From Pogostemon cablin (taxonomy: Eukaryota; Streptophyta; Magnoliopsida; Lamiales; Lamiaceae): a stretch of DNA of 64,000 bases. Below the pieces are notes generated by a model, which saw only the letters and a list, made by a program, of their open reading frames with translations, did not search any database and had not been told where the DNA came from. The stretch covers positions 2,433,648-2,497,647 of the forward strand of contig CM042957.1 in NCBI GenBank assembly GCA_023678885.1, given 5' to 3'. This document shows, piece by piece, positions 44,634-56,600 of the stretch. The position numbers were made by a program, and so were the translations under genes. The first letter of the stretch is position 1, and each line of letters opens with the position of its first letter.

Positions 44634-46769
44634 ATGGCGGCCACCACCGTCTGCGACCTCCCGGATGTCATCCTCTCCAACATCATCGCCGCCGTCCTCG
44701 ACCCCCGCAGCCGCAACTCCGCCGCCCTCGTCTGCCGCAAGTGGTACCTCCTCGAACGCGCCACTCGTTCCGCCCTCACCCTCCGCGGCAACCTCCGCGA
44801 CCTCTTTATGCTCCCCACCTGCTTCACCTCCATCTCCCATCTCGACCTCTCCCTCCTCTCCCCATGGGGCCATCCCCTCTCCTCCACCTCCGACCCTGCC
44901 CTCATCGCCCACCTCCTCCGCCACGCCTTCACCTCTCTCACCTCTCTCACCTTCTACGCCCGAAACCCTTCCACCATTCAGCTCATTATCTCTCAGTGGC
45001 CTAATCTCGAACACGTTAAGCTCGTGAGATGGCACCAGCGTCCTCAAATTGCTCCCGGCGAAGAAGAACTCAAGATACTCCTTTCCGAATGCAGGAAGCT
45101 CAAATCTCTCGATCTGTCCTCGTTTTATTGCTGGACGGATGATGTGCCTCCGGCGCTGGAGTCCTATCCTTCAATTGCTTCTAATCTCACTGGCCTGAAT
45201 ATTCTGAATCCATCGTTTTCCGAGGGTTTTAAATCAGATGAGATTAAGGTAATCACCAAAGCTTGCCCCAATCTCACCGAGTTTCGGGCTGCCTGTATGT
45301 TCGATCCGAGGTATATTGACTTTGTTGGAGATGATGCCCTGCTTTCCGTGTCAATGAATTGCCCCCAATTGACGATTCTTCATTTAGCCGATACTTCTGC
45401 TATATCGAATACAAGAGGCGATCCGGAACACGAGGGGTATACGCCGGAGGATGCTCGAATCAATGTAGCCACTTTGATTGAGGTATTTTCAGGTCTTCCA
45501 TTGCTTACAGAGCTCACATTAGATGTTTGTAATAATGTCAGAGAGAGTGGCCCAGCACTAGATGTTCTCAAATCGAAATGCCCCAAGTTGAGATCACTCA
45601 AATTGGGCCAATTTCATGGGATCTCATTGCCCATCGAGTCGAGACTCGATGGTGTCGCCCTTTGTCTATGGCTTACATCGTTGTCCATCAGGAACGTAGG
45701 CGATTTAACTGATATGGGACTTATTGCAATAGCTAGAGGTTGTTGTAGATTGGATAAGTTTGAGGTTGACGGTTGCAAGAAGATAACGGTGAAGGGTATG
45801 AGGACTTTTGTTTCTTTACTCCGTAAAACACTGGTTGATGTTAAGATCTCTTGCTGCAAGAATCTTGGAGCCACGCAGTCGCTGAAAGCATTGGAACCGA
45901 TACAGGATCGGATTGAGAGGCTCCACATTGATTGCATTTGGGATTCCAATGCAGATTTCGATGAGTTTGATAGAATTGAATGTGGTGTGGATCTAAAGAG
46001 TTTCGATCAAGGTAAGGTATTTAGAAGCAGTGGTTATGATCTTGATCTTAATGTTATGAGTAATGCAAGCAAGAAGTGCAAATACTCTTATGATCTGAAT
46101 ACTTCTTATTTGGGTTTGGATGTAAACACCAATGGCTATGGAATGGGGAATGGACACAGTGAGAGGACTTGGGAGAGATTGCAATATCTGTCGGTATGGA
46201 TAGCTGTGGGGCAGCTGTTGAATCCTCTAACATCATCAGCAGGGCTTGAGAACTGCCCCAATTTAGAAGAGATAAGGATCAAGGTGGAAGGAGATTGTAG
46301 GGAGCTGTCGAAGCCATCAGAGGGATTCGGGTTGAGCGTTCTTGTGAACTATCCTAAGTTAACAAAGATGCATTTAGACTGTGGTGATACCATCGGATTC
46401 GCCCACACAGCTCCTTCAGGGCAGATGGATCTGAGTCTGTGGGAACGGTTTTATCTCGTCGGCATAAGGTTTTTGAATCTAACAGAGCTGGATTACTGGC
46501 CTCCACAAGATAGGGATGTTAACCAGAGGAGCCTCACACTTCCAGCTGCAGGGTTGCTACAAGAATGTTTTGGCCTCAGGAAACTCTTCATCCATGGGAC
46601 AGCACACGAGCATTTTCTGATGTTTCTGCCTAGGATTCCTGATTTACGAGATGTGCAGTTGAGAGAAGACTATTACCCCGCGCCTGAGAATGATATGAGC
46701 ACGGAGATGAGGGCCGACTCGTGTAGCCGGTTTGAGGCTGCTCTCAATCGACGCCCCATTTCTGATTAG
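44634..46769 (+). CDS. MAX2: F-box/LRR protein MAX2 (D3, ORE9)
   Basis: Substrate receptor of an SCF E3 ubiquitin ligase. With D14 it perceives strigolactones and with KAI2 karrikins, targeting SMXL/D53 repressors for degradation in the nucleus. A single exon of 711 codons, close to the 690-720 residues of known MAX2 proteins. The ATG at 44634 (MAATTVCDLP) is the first in frame and has A at -3 and G at +4. The F-box spans about 5-45 (CDLPDVILSNIIAAVLD, ALVCRKWYLLERATR). LRRs follow (HLDLSLLSPWGHPL, KSLDLSSFYCW, KLRSLKLGQFHGI, LTSLSIRNVGDLTD, KFEVDGCKKITVKG). A variable acidic/Asn-rich loop lies near 450-500. The conserved end DYYPAPENDMSTEMRADSC...RRPISD is the C-terminal helix, finishing in Asp as in D3. 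The frame is intact. Confidence 0.97.
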   Translation: MAATTVCDLPDVILSNIIAAVLDPRSRNSAALVCRKWYLLERATRSALTLRGNLRDLFMLPTCFTSISHLDLSLLSPWGHPLSSTSDPALIAHLLRHAFTSLTSLTFYARNPSTIQLIISQWPNLEHVKLVRWHQRPQIAPGEEELKILLSECRKLKSLDLSSFYCWTDDVPPALESYPSIASNLTGLNILNPSFSEGFKSDEIKVITKACPNLTEFRAACMFDPRYIDFVGDDALLSVSMNCPQLTILHLADTSAISNTRGDPEHEGYTPEDARINVATLIEVFSGLPLLTELTLDVCNNVRESGPALDVLKSKCPKLRSLKLGQFHGISLPIESRLDGVALCLWLTSLSIRNVGDLTDMGLIAIARGCCRLDKFEVDGCKKITVKGMRTFVSLLRKTLVDVKISCCKNLGATQSLKALEPIQDRIERLHIDCIWDSNADFDEFDRIECGVDLKSFDQGKVFRSSGYDLDLNVMSNASKKCKYSYDLNTSYLGLDVNTNGYGMGNGHSERTWERLQYLSVWIAVGQLLNPLTSSAGLENCPNLEEIRIKVEGDCRELSKPSEGFGLSVLVNYPKLTKMHLDCGDTIGFAHTAPSGQMDLSLWERFYLVGIRFLNLTELDYWPPQDRDVNQRSLTLPAAGLLQECFGLRKLFIHGTAHEHFLMFLPRIPDLRDVQLREDYYPAPENDMSTEMRADSCSRFEAALNRRPISD

Positions 46770-47784
46770 CATAACCTGAATGGTAAGAGCAAGTCAAGCA
46801 TTGGGAGCTTTGGAATTGTACAAGGTTGTGGATTTTCTTGCATCTTTTGGTTAGAATAGTTGAATAAAACCATGCTGCAGTTTTCTGTTTCTTGTTTACT
46901 TATTTGTTTTACTGCTGCTTTTTACAAACTCCACTATCAACTGTTGTTATAGTTGAGAGTTTGTTCTTTAATTGGTTGTTTTTGCCTGATTTTCCTATTT
47001 AGTGGCAAAGGAACAAAAATAGAAATTTCAGTTTGATTTGTGGAAAATAGGATTTTTATGGTTTGTTAGGATCAATAAAAAGAAAAGAACCATCAACATT
47101 GTTCATCTGACTGATTGAGTTGTTTGGATCCTGTTGTTTAAGGTTGTATGAGCTTGATTCATGCCATTATTTCCATCTGATTACAATTAATCCATCACAA
47201 TATTGTAATAAGAACAGGATCAGAGGTTAATAATTAGCAGTTGAAGAGAATAAACAGGAAAACCCAGATATTGATAATTGGAACTCCATTTCCAGTTCCT
47301 CTTTGTTCATCCACTCATTCTTGCTTCTTAAGTTCTCGCCTTTAAATTATGACCTCCTTGATTTTGTATTAGATTTTGAGCAAATTTTCGATGAGTTTTA
47401 GTAAGTTCTTAACGTATTTAAATTCGTATCTCTTATTTAATTTTTTGTGTTACTTGTAAATTGTTGGATTTTACTTAATTCATACTCCTCATTTGACTTA
47501 AATGCTGCATTAAATAAAGTTTCGACCTTCTTGTCCTCCTAGCTGGCACTATTTATTGCCTAATTATGGATCTGTGCAGTTATTAAGGCAAAATTAAATA
47601 CAATATTAAATACTCCTACATTAATTAATTTGCTTAGTGTGCTATCTCTGCCAATCAAAATTATGGCACATGCATCTCCAAACCATTCCAAGGAAGCACA
47701 CGGTTACGATCATAAATTATGCACATTTTTATTTGTAGTTTTTTCTTTATCCGGTAAATAAAGTTCATTAAAAAAAAAACTAGA
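46770..47784. other. MAX2 3'UTR and spacer
   Basis: Sequence after the TAG at 46767-46769 holds AATAAA-like signals (GAATAAAACC at about 46861, ATCAATAAAAAG at about 47070) suitable for polyadenylation. No other gene is seen before the LTR at 47785. Confidence 0.5.
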
Positions 47785-48999
47785 TGATAAGTCATATTTT
47801 AGCACGATTATTTGGTGGTAATTCAAGTCTATTTAATTTAATTATATTTATTTATGTGCTAATATTGATTTATTTTGTATTTAAAAGATAATTGCTTTAA
47901 TTATTTGAATTGATGTGGAAACATGTTATTAAAGGAGCAAATAAGGAAATAAATCAGCAGCATATTTTTAGGATTGGATCTCCCCAAATCTGTATAAGGC
48001 TCGATCAAAAAGAAAATAAAAGAGAAACAGACTCGATCAAAAAGAAAATAAAAGAGAAAAGAAAAAGATCCATATTTTTGAAAGAGAGAAATAAGGAAAG
48101 AGATCAAATAGGATTACTTTGGGATCAAGACACAGATATTTATGGGAAATATTTTATTTATTTTTGGGCAGCAGATTACAGGTGAATTGGGAAGCAGATC
48201 GCTTGAATGCAGATTGAAGGAGCCCACCATGAAGAACATTGGTTCTTTTATTTAATTTTATAGTTTTAATTATGTAATTTGTTTTCTAGTCCAAAGATTG
48301 TGAACCTCTGTAGAATAATTATATGTTTGATTAGGAATAAAATTATCAACTTGTTTTATGAATTTATTTTGTGATTGGCTTTGATGTTAATCTTGATTTT
48401 TCAATTATTTTTGTAGACTACCCCTCTCATATGTGATTGATTATTCAATAGCTATTTTATATATTGTAATCCGTATTGTTATAATATTGTGAATCAAGTA
48501 GCAAAACGAGGGAGTTCCTCTTAAATCACGAAATCTAGGTTGTATAATTCGCTACCCCCGTTTTTATAGCCTAGTAGTCCTAATATCTAACCCTAATGCA
48601 TTGTCGAGTTCGAATCCATAGAGTCACTCGGGAATAGTTTAATCTAGAAGTCGTACCCTAGGTTATTAAACATAAGGATATTTCGAGTTAATTGGTTGTA
48701 CCGTTAGCTTAGGGGCTTGAGTTTATGAACTTGTTGGTGTTTTAGAAATTTCATACATGTGAATTAGGATACGGGAGGGGATCAAATCCTTGAACTAGGT
48801 TTGTTATTTTATTTGTTTATCTTATTTTATTATTTTTGCACTTTTAATTATTTATGTTCATGTCTATTAGTTGTTAGACTCAATCCAATCCCCCTTCCGG
48901 TTACTTTTAAAAGCACAATTAATTCAATTGAAATTCAATTACTGGTTCGATCATTATTTACCCTACTACATTCTAGTGGGTTTGTTAGGAAAAATTACA
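47785..48999 (+). repeat. Isolated LTR with adjoining primer-binding site
   Basis: Begins TGATAAGTCATATTTTAGCA and ends AAAAATTACA. About ten bases later TTTTTGGGTGCCGACGACAG resembles a plant Ty3-type primer-binding region. No second LTR or interior follows; the sequence changes at about 49020-49030 into the telomere-motif repeat. It is read as the 5' LTR of a retrotransposon whose remainder has been lost. Short ORFs inside (47910-48185 and others) are not genes. Confidence 0.6.
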
Positions 49000-49029
49000 A
49001 ATCTTATTTTTGGGTGCCGACGACAGCAC

Positions 49030-49470
49030 ATCACTAGAATACAGTGCTCCTACAAATTCCAAAATGTACAATTTCCATCCTTCACCTTCAGTGTTTTTTT
49101 TAAACGATTGCTATTACTATTTTTTTATTTATTTAATTTTAGGGATATAATTGTAATTTTACCCTTATAGTTTAGGGAGTATAATTTATCCCTAGGGTTT
49201 AAGGTTTAGGGTATATTGTAATTTTACCCTTGTGGTTTAGAGTATATTTTATCCCTAGGGTTTAGGGTATAATTATAATTTTACACTTGTGATTTAGGGT
49301 ATAATTTATCCATAGGATTTAGGATATAATAGTCATTTAAAAAAGATAAATTTAAAAATAAAATATAAAATAACATTAATGAAGAAGCAGAAATTAATTA
49401 AGAAAAATGTGGACAAAAAATGTACAGTTGAATTGATACCTGGTTGTCTCCTAATCCCTCTGTTAAAAAA
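49030..49470 (+). repeat. Second copy of the telomere-motif repeat
   Basis: Same order of blocks as at 10310-10795: TTTTAGGGATATAATTGTAA, ATCCCTAGGGTTTA, GTTTAGGGTATA, then CATTAATGAAG and TTAATTAAGAA. It shows independent base changes and small indels, so this is an old dispersed pair. Confidence 0.6.
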
Positions 49471-49591
49471 AATGGTATAAGACGTACCAGTACCACAAAA
49501 CAATTAACGTGCACAGAAAATAAAGAAAATATCCGTAAGAATAATATAGGATTACTTATTCATTTAATAATGAGTCCACTAGTCTTATATA

Positions 49592-49843
49592 CTCCCTCCT
49601 CCTAATGATTATATATTTTTATTTTGGGCATCCCATCATCCTAGTGGTTCCATTTTTCTTTTTAGCATATAAGACCCAAATAAATTAATTATTTCTTTCT
49701 CCATGGGTCCACACATTTCACTAATACACATACTCACTTTACATTAAATTATTATTTCTCTCACCTCAATACACATTAAAATATTATATTCATTAATCCC
49801 CATGCAAAAAGGAAACGTAACCATAAGGACGGAACGGATGGAA
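49592..49843. mobile_element. Degraded Stowaway-like MITE
   Basis: Starts CTCCCTCCTCCTAATGATTA and ends with the complement of TTCCATCCGTTCCGTCCTTA, with TA flanks at 49590-49591 and 49844-49845. The interior is AT-rich. Confidence 0.55.
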
Positions 49844-49845
49844 TA

Positions 49846-51000
49846 TCTAATAAGAAAGCGTCCCTTCTTTTAATTAATAAGATATGAAAAAAAAATTGAG
49901 TATTTTTTTTTATACTTTAGATTATTATTGGAATTTTAAAATAATTTAATCTAATATTAAAGTTTTATTACAAAGTTATACTCCATTTTTTCACGGGAAA
50001 TTTTGATTTTAGCTGCTGTTTCTGTTATTATGCACATGGACTTGAGTTGAAAATAAAAAAGGCGTGTATAGAACATGTTTTCATGGAAGGCATAGGTGAC
50101 GTAATGTTTTAGTGTGATTTTTTTTTTTTAAATCTAAAATTATTATATTACTAAAAATTAAAATATAAAATTGATATATTAAGAATACAGACACATTTAT
50201 TTATTTGGAGTACAAGATGTAATTTTTTTGAGAAGCAAATCTTTTTTTTTTTTTCTCTCTTTTTAGTAGAGGCAGACAATAAGCTCTATTTGGGCCCGTA
50301 AATATGAGTGATAAATTGGCCTAATAAACATTTGTTATTTCGATGGGCCCCCCTTTTTGTGATGTTTTGGGCTGGGAATATAAACTCTATTAATAATCAC
50401 AAAAACCAGAAAGAAATGAAGTTAATGAAAAATATATCAATTAAAAAGCAATAATTAATGGAAAAATCTCCAAAGATAAAATCAAATTAATCTTTATATG
50501 GAATTATCTCGATCATACGCAACTCAAATACAATTTGAGAAATTTATAATTAAATATCTATCTAATAAATATGAACAACGTGTTTCCTACATTTTAAAAA
50601 AAATAATAATATAAAACCAGTTACGAATTGAAATTTACAATTATAAGCGCTCAGGTGTTCAACATTAATCCGTAGTCTACTTTGAATGTACTGATTATTG
50701 AGTTCAGATTTTGCAAGTTGTCCGAATTTATTTGTTTCCCAATTTCCAAGATTTACAATGTATGAAGACAACGTTTAATAGTTAAACACGTGCATGATGT
50801 ATTAAATGGAGTAAGATAATATTGATGGTGGATATCTAATACTACTAATTATGTGCAATACATAGATTATTGCATTGAAGGAAAAACATTGTGAGTGATT
50901 AAAGGAAAGTATTGATTCTGATTGGAGGTAACAAGAATTTAAATATCGTAGGCATTAGATATGCTTAACAATATCAAGTTTTTCTTCTATAATTATTTAA
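49846..51000. other. Intergenic DNA and DUF688 gene promoter
   Basis: AT-rich, with no supported gene. The last part should include the promoter of the gene starting at about 51010, but no clear TATA box stands out. Confidence 0.4.
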
Positions 51001-51045
51001 TCATTTCTGCCAATTTAAATCCTTGCAGCAGCGTACAAATTGGTT

Positions 51046-51047
<2 letters not shown>

Positions 51048-51084
<37 letters not shown>

Positions 51085-51105
51085 TCCCTCTTTCTCTCTC
51101 TCTTC
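51048..51105 (+). repeat. (CT)n tract in the 5' leader
   Basis: CTCTCT run with a few CCCTCT interruptions, about 55 bp. Pyrimidine-rich (CT)n tracts are common in plant 5' leaders and core promoters. It lies about 90 bp before the first splice donor of the DUF688 gene. Confidence 0.9.
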
Positions 51106-51192
51106 TTCAAATTCTTTATATTGGAACACTGTCACATTCTTGACCAAGAATTCAACCTTGAAATTAGAGTTTCATTATTCCTCAATTAAAAG

Positions 51193-51456
51193 GTACGTGT
51201 CTATCTCAATTTTTTTGTCAGCAATTCTTTGTTAACATTTTCTTTTTATTTGAGGTTGATTGATGTTGATAAAACTTGTGTGCTTTTTGCATCTGAATAT
51301 TGTGTTGGTGTAAGATCTGATTATTGTCTAAAATGTGGTGTTGATCACCTCAAAAAGATACTTAAAATATTAGCAATTTGTCACCATTAATTTGATCAAA
51401 GTGAGAGTGAAAGAGATGAGTTGATATATATCTGAATTAATGTAGTGTGGGTGCAG
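51193..51456 (+). other. Predicted 5'UTR intron of the DUF688 gene
   Basis: Donor AAAAG|GTACGTGT at 51193 and acceptor GGGTGCAG at 51456 bound a 264-bp AT-rich, T-rich intron. The start codon is 15 bp into the next exon. Confidence 0.6.
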
Positions 51457-51470
51457 AGTTGATTCAAAAA

Positions 51471-52304
51471 ATGGTGGAGAAGAAACTGAATCTGAATCAG
51501 CCAATTTTATCAGTGAGAAGACACTCACACAACATGGACAGAAAGAGAACTGAAAATACATCATTTCCTGTCATGTATCATTACAGCCCAAATCTGAATT
51601 CAGGAGATGTTAGAAAGCCAGGAGCTGTGCCATTCCAATGGGAACACATCCCTGGAAAACCAAAACAAGATGCTGCATTAACAGATGATGAAATTGATTC
51701 TGTATCACGAACAAAATCATTCGTGTCGAGCTGCAGTAGGAGCACCCTAAACGATGCCGATTCTTCTAGAAGATTCTCTCCAGACGTCACTAATGAGAAC
51801 AAGCCATCAGGAGGAGAAGCAGTGAAGGTTAAGGAAATGGATAAACAAGAAAAGATTGGATTTTGGTACAAGCCAACATTTGCAAAGAGCTGTTCCCATT
51901 ATAAGGATGAACATGAGTGTGAGAATTTGGTGACAGTTTGTTGTTTGCTCCCACGTTCTTGCATCAAGACTTCGGTTTGTACTATGAATCCAGTTCCTGT
52001 CATCACCCGATTCGCTGTGTTCCCCTGTGGAACAGTGGGATCCGGATCTTCATCAGCTGATTCTCTGTCTGAAACTGGGACCAGTCAAGAAGCAGATGAT
52101 CATCAAGTGAAGGACAAGTTTAAGACACTGCAGGAACTATTAGCAGATGAAGACAGATTGGTTCGTCGAAACAGATTAGGTGTTCCTCCTCCTCTGCCTC
52201 GATCACCATCAGACTCTTGGCTTCATCTTACGCTGTCGTCCACCAACAAGCCATCCAACGTCCCTTCGTTCCTCGTGTCTCACCACACCAATTACAAATC
52301 CTGA
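51471..52304 (+). CDS. DUF688-family protein
   Basis: A plant-specific protein of unknown biochemical function, 277 residues. The ATG at 51471 (MVEKKLNLNQPILSVRRH) is the first in frame after the predicted intron. The diagnostic motif is KPGAVPFQWEHIPGKPK (about 49-65), typical of the DUF688 family. The rest is Ser/Thr-rich and probably disordered. A Cys-containing middle (SCSHYKDEHECENLVTVCC, LLPRSCIKTS) and a C-terminal DKFKTLQELLADEDRLVRRN followed by a proline-rich VPPPLPRSPSDSW are also seen. No signal peptide or membrane segment is evident. It lies 4.7 kb downstream of MAX2 in the same orientation and converges with the oxidase gene to its right. Function should not be inferred from the neighbours. 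Confidence 0.88.
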   Translation: MVEKKLNLNQPILSVRRHSHNMDRKRTENTSFPVMYHYSPNLNSGDVRKPGAVPFQWEHIPGKPKQDAALTDDEIDSVSRTKSFVSSCSRSTLNDADSSRRFSPDVTNENKPSGGEAVKVKEMDKQEKIGFWYKPTFAKSCSHYKDEHECENLVTVCCLLPRSCIKTSVCTMNPVPVITRFAVFPCGTVGSGSSSADSLSETGTSQEADDHQVKDKFKTLQELLADEDRLVRRNRLGVPPPLPRSPSDSWLHLTLSSTNKPSNVPSFLVSHHTNYKS

Positions 52305-53128
52305 CGAAAAGCCATCTTTCGCATTATTACTATTAGGTAACAATTCTGTTTCTGTGATTTTTTGAGCACATTATTTGACTATCATGGCGATCTATTTTAT
52401 CATGAAGGGATTCTGATGACGGAGCTAGCTAGTGACACGACGGAGCAGTAGTTAGTTTTGTTAGATTGCTCGTCTTACAGTACTCCATCGCGTATTATAT
52501 TTGAAATTCTTACACTCAGATGCAGCTTTCATGAAGAAATGAATGTCCACAGATCATAATCATTTCCAGGAAAAACATTTGATCGTCTAGAGAGCTTAGA
52601 AACACAGATTTAATTCGATTAATCAATGTAAAGATCAAATATATATGGTGGAACTATTGTATCACTCTTGACGACTAATGTATGTCAGACAAATCTTCAT
52701 GATGGAAATTAAATTGATTGCAACCATGTTTCCTATACCCCCTTTGATGTCAAAATTAGTGTACATCAAATTAATTGATATTCACCCATTGCCCTACATT
52801 TTTCTTAAATATAAATGACAAAATGATAGAATAAACAATCTAAAAAGAATGCGTTTTCCAGGAAAAAAAAAATCTTAAAATATAAAATAAACATCCATTT
52901 TCCTTTCGATTCGTTTTCAATGGTTTTTCGTTCTCATCATGAAGTTTCATAGTTGCATGTGTTTTAACATTTTTATTTATAATTTATTTATTTTTTTGCT
53001 CTATATATAATAATTATTATTATTATTTTAAAAAGATTCGAGCGGCAGGATACATAAGAAAATTAATCCAAATGCAATAGGCCAAAAAAAAAAAAAAAAC
53101 GACTATAAAAGTACAAAAAAACATAAAA
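52305..53128. other. 3' region of the DUF688 gene and spacer
   Basis: Contains the 3'UTR and AT-rich spacer between two convergent genes. No further coding region. Confidence 0.5.
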
Positions 53129-53254
53129 TATACACCACTATTCTTAATTTCTAATGTTAGATCGTCACTAGAATCCAACAATTGAAGCAGAAATACACCA
53201 CTATTCTTAATTTCTAATGTAGATCGTCACTAGAATCCAACAATTCAAGCAGAA
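53129..53254. repeat. About 62-bp tandem duplication
   Basis: Two near-identical units (AATACACCACTATTCTTAAT ... GATCGTCACTAGAATCCAAC, AATT(G/C)AAGCAGAA), differing by one T and one substitution. It may fall in the 3'UTR of the oxidase gene. Confidence 0.9.
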
Positions 53255-53645
53255 AAATATTTATTTGCAAAGCACTCTCCACTGTGATTTTGGTTTCCGT
53301 ACACATCCATCCTTGCAAAATAAAGTATCAGGTTATATGGGGTCGGGATGGAGGTTTTGGGGGTGGGTGGGTGGGTAAAGTAAAAAATAAGTAGTGATCT
53401 GAGGAGGCAAGGCAATGGCATGAGTGTTATAATGTGGGTAGGGACAATGAAATTAATATATAGAACCTCAATTATGTACAGCTCATATGACATGGAAGTA
53501 AGTCTAAAAATATGTGCTAATGAAAATGAGAGTGACAAGAGTTTAGAGGGAGGGAGTGACATACTAAATTTGAAGTAAATTACTTCCAACCATGTCTTGA
53601 AACCAAGCATTTGAAACCTCAACTAATCACATCAAAATTTGCCTT

Positions 53646-56600
53646 TCAAGTTTTGAGCACGCGCCCTTTGTACTGCCCTCTCCTTATCACAAAGTCATCC
53701 GGTGGCTGAAACTCTTCTAGCCAACTTATATCTGAATATGTTTCTCCATCCACCTCAATCGTACCTTGATCACACACACACGGAAATTACCCCTATTGTT
53801 TGTTTTAGTCACAACTGTAAATACTTTTGAGAGTTTATACCAGGTAGATCAACTGCAGGGACCTTTTAAAATATGTGCAATGACGTCCATCCTCCGAAGA
53901 GTAGGGGGGAGAAAGGATATCAAAGATTGCGCAAGGAGTCGTAGCCTTGAAATAATGGATGTTGCCACCTCTAGTCGGATAAAGAACTGTTGCTTCACAT
54001 GGAGCCGTCATTTCGCAATCCTTCACAACCTTAACCGGCCTTGCTCCTGAAACCATCCAAATTTTAACCTCACCACGAATTGCCAAGTAGTAACAATATT
54101 ATTTTAATACACATCCTCATTTATCCATGGATTAGAATCTTGGGACAGTTTAAACCACAAAAGGAGAGGCTCAGAAACATGACAGAGAAAAAAAAAATTA
54201 AGTTAACCTCAGAAGTCCGCCTCAAATTCGAACATAGTAAAGAGTCAATTTCATATTCAAGAAAGACTGAAATTCTAATTAAAAAAAAAAAACAGACAGC
54301 CAATAGAAAAGCAGATGAAGCACATTACATATATATATGCCTAAGATTACTCAACCTTGTGATGGATCAGAAGGCCCAGGAATGTTGATCCAATCATAGG
54401 ATTTTACACGTAACGAACCATACAGAAGCTTACTCAGCACTGTCATCCCAGGATGATTATGAAGAGGAATCACAGATGAAGGTGGCATACAAAATATTCC
54501 CATCTGCCAAAAAGATAAGTTAATCTCAGTAACCAAGTTTGTGGTTCCAAATATTTTAAATTTACACGCAATTATATTATAGGCTGTTCAAAAAGGAAAT
54601 GTGAATGAGATACGCAGGAGATGGTACAGAAGAGCTGATAACCATTAGGAGAATACTCACAGAGAAGCCATCACACTCATGAATATGCAAGTATTTAATT
54701 GTGGAAAGTGATCGAGGAGCTCCATTACGTTCATTGACAGAACCTTGCCAATTCCGCACCAGTTGTGCTTCTTGCTCAAGACCTACATCAGAAGGTTTAA
54801 TTTTATCTGCAACAAAGGAAAACATGTGTTACAAAATTATTTAAGTGAACAACAGGAACTATAGAGCAATTACAATATTAGAATGTCCTATTATCACAAA
54901 TTAATTAAGACAAGATAATTCAGTAAAATGTTATGCATTGATGCAGAACAAATTATTCACCAAAAGATTTGACTAATAGCTAGATACAAAAATAAACAGA
55001 AGATTTATTGTATGCAGTGGATGCCTTAAAATAGACCGAAGCCAGCAAGATACAGCAATCACAGTGGATGATGCCAAGTCTCTCAAGGCACTGAAGCACT
55101 GTAATGACAATCTTAAGAAGTACATAAGTTACCAACTGAAAGATTAAAAACACTAATAAAGCCCTAAAGCTCCCATGAAATTAACAAAGGCATCATCACT
55201 AATGCACATTGGGTCCTCGCCTTACAGTAAATTTAGAACTCTTAACACTAGATGTGTATCTGTTATACTTTACGATAGTCATTAACTTTCAAACTGAAGA
55301 TTTACATTGTTAAGTCCCAGAAATACGCTGATCTGGGATGAAGCAAAAAAGTCTTGCCCATTACTAGATACTAGCATTTTACTTAGAATATTGTAATATA
55401 TTGGTAAGATTCCATTTTTACCTAGAGTATATCAGCACAGCTTATAAAAAACAACGACGAGGACAAAAAAAACCGTACTCAGTGAACACACTTCGATAAC
55501 CCAACACAACTAAAGCATTGAGACAAAGTACCAGTGCCAAATTCCAATGAAATAAACATATTTGAGGACTCCAGAAAAAACGTGCCCAAATAAAGTAGAT
55601 GATAAATGAAGTGGTCTATGAATCAACCAGCTGCATAGTAATACTTTAGTGAATTATCATTCTCAAAGCCTAACTAGAAGATTAAATACATTATCTATTA
55701 ACTAAAACTCATCAAGAAAATTCAAGAGAATACGCTCATATTCACATTTGTAGTTAATTAAAAGAGATTATGAAGCATAACCATCAGACAAGAGGCTGAT
55801 AACTGGATATTTAGTGTCAGAAAAAAAGACAATAAAAGACAGATGTTCTTTTCCCACCCCACCCTGTAAATTGGCACAAGAGAGGCATACATTGATTGTC
55901 CTTCAGAAGTAATTTTTCTTCAAATGATCTATATCCAACTAAAAACATTTGCATTTAAAACTAGATTTTTGCAAATCCACCCAAGGTAAAGTTGATTGCA
56001 AGATTTTTGTTATTTTATAGAAACTTTTCTTTATCTTACTAAACCTTTTTTTTTTTTACCAGAAACATTAACTATTTTGGTAATTCCATCAACAAGAAAC
56101 CATAAGATGTAACTATTTTATGAGGACCTTTTGAAAAAAAGTGATGGTTAAGTGATCTTCCAAAATAGATATTAACATTATAGGTTCCTTATGATTCAAT
56201 TTTCCAAAATTTTATCCAGCAAATGACAACCATCATGCAAGTCGCAAGATGCTGATATTCAGACACATTAAAGAAAAGTTTATTACATACTAATTGTCTG
56301 ATTTCCCTATTTTCTGAGTTTATCCACTCTATCTTGAAAAGGGAGCAGCACAAGAAGAACTTGTCTTTGTTGTCCCCTAGATCAAATCCGATAACCCTTT
56401 TTCTTCATATCACAATTACAATAACTAGGAAACTTGATCAAATTAACTAAGAAAAATCAAGTAGTACTGTAGTTGATTATAGTAGTTCTATAAAGAGACT
56501 AATAGATGTATATACTTGTCTCATTATAATTTTTCAAAGAAATTCATGATTGAAAATGCAAAAATAGTAAAGGAAACAAAGGGTTTTTCCTCATCTTACC

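Noticed and set aside
44598..45047. Minus-strand frames of 137-149 codons opposite MAX2
   Set aside because: Shadows of the GC-rich start of the MAX2 coding sequence.
48801..49170. Open frames of 78-99 codons
   Set aside because: They run across an LTR end, a primer-binding site and a separate repeat, so cannot be one gene.
53245..53622. 125-codon minus-strand frame downstream of the PCO stop
   Set aside because: It lies in the 3'UTR side of the oxidase gene, is low complexity and has no domain.
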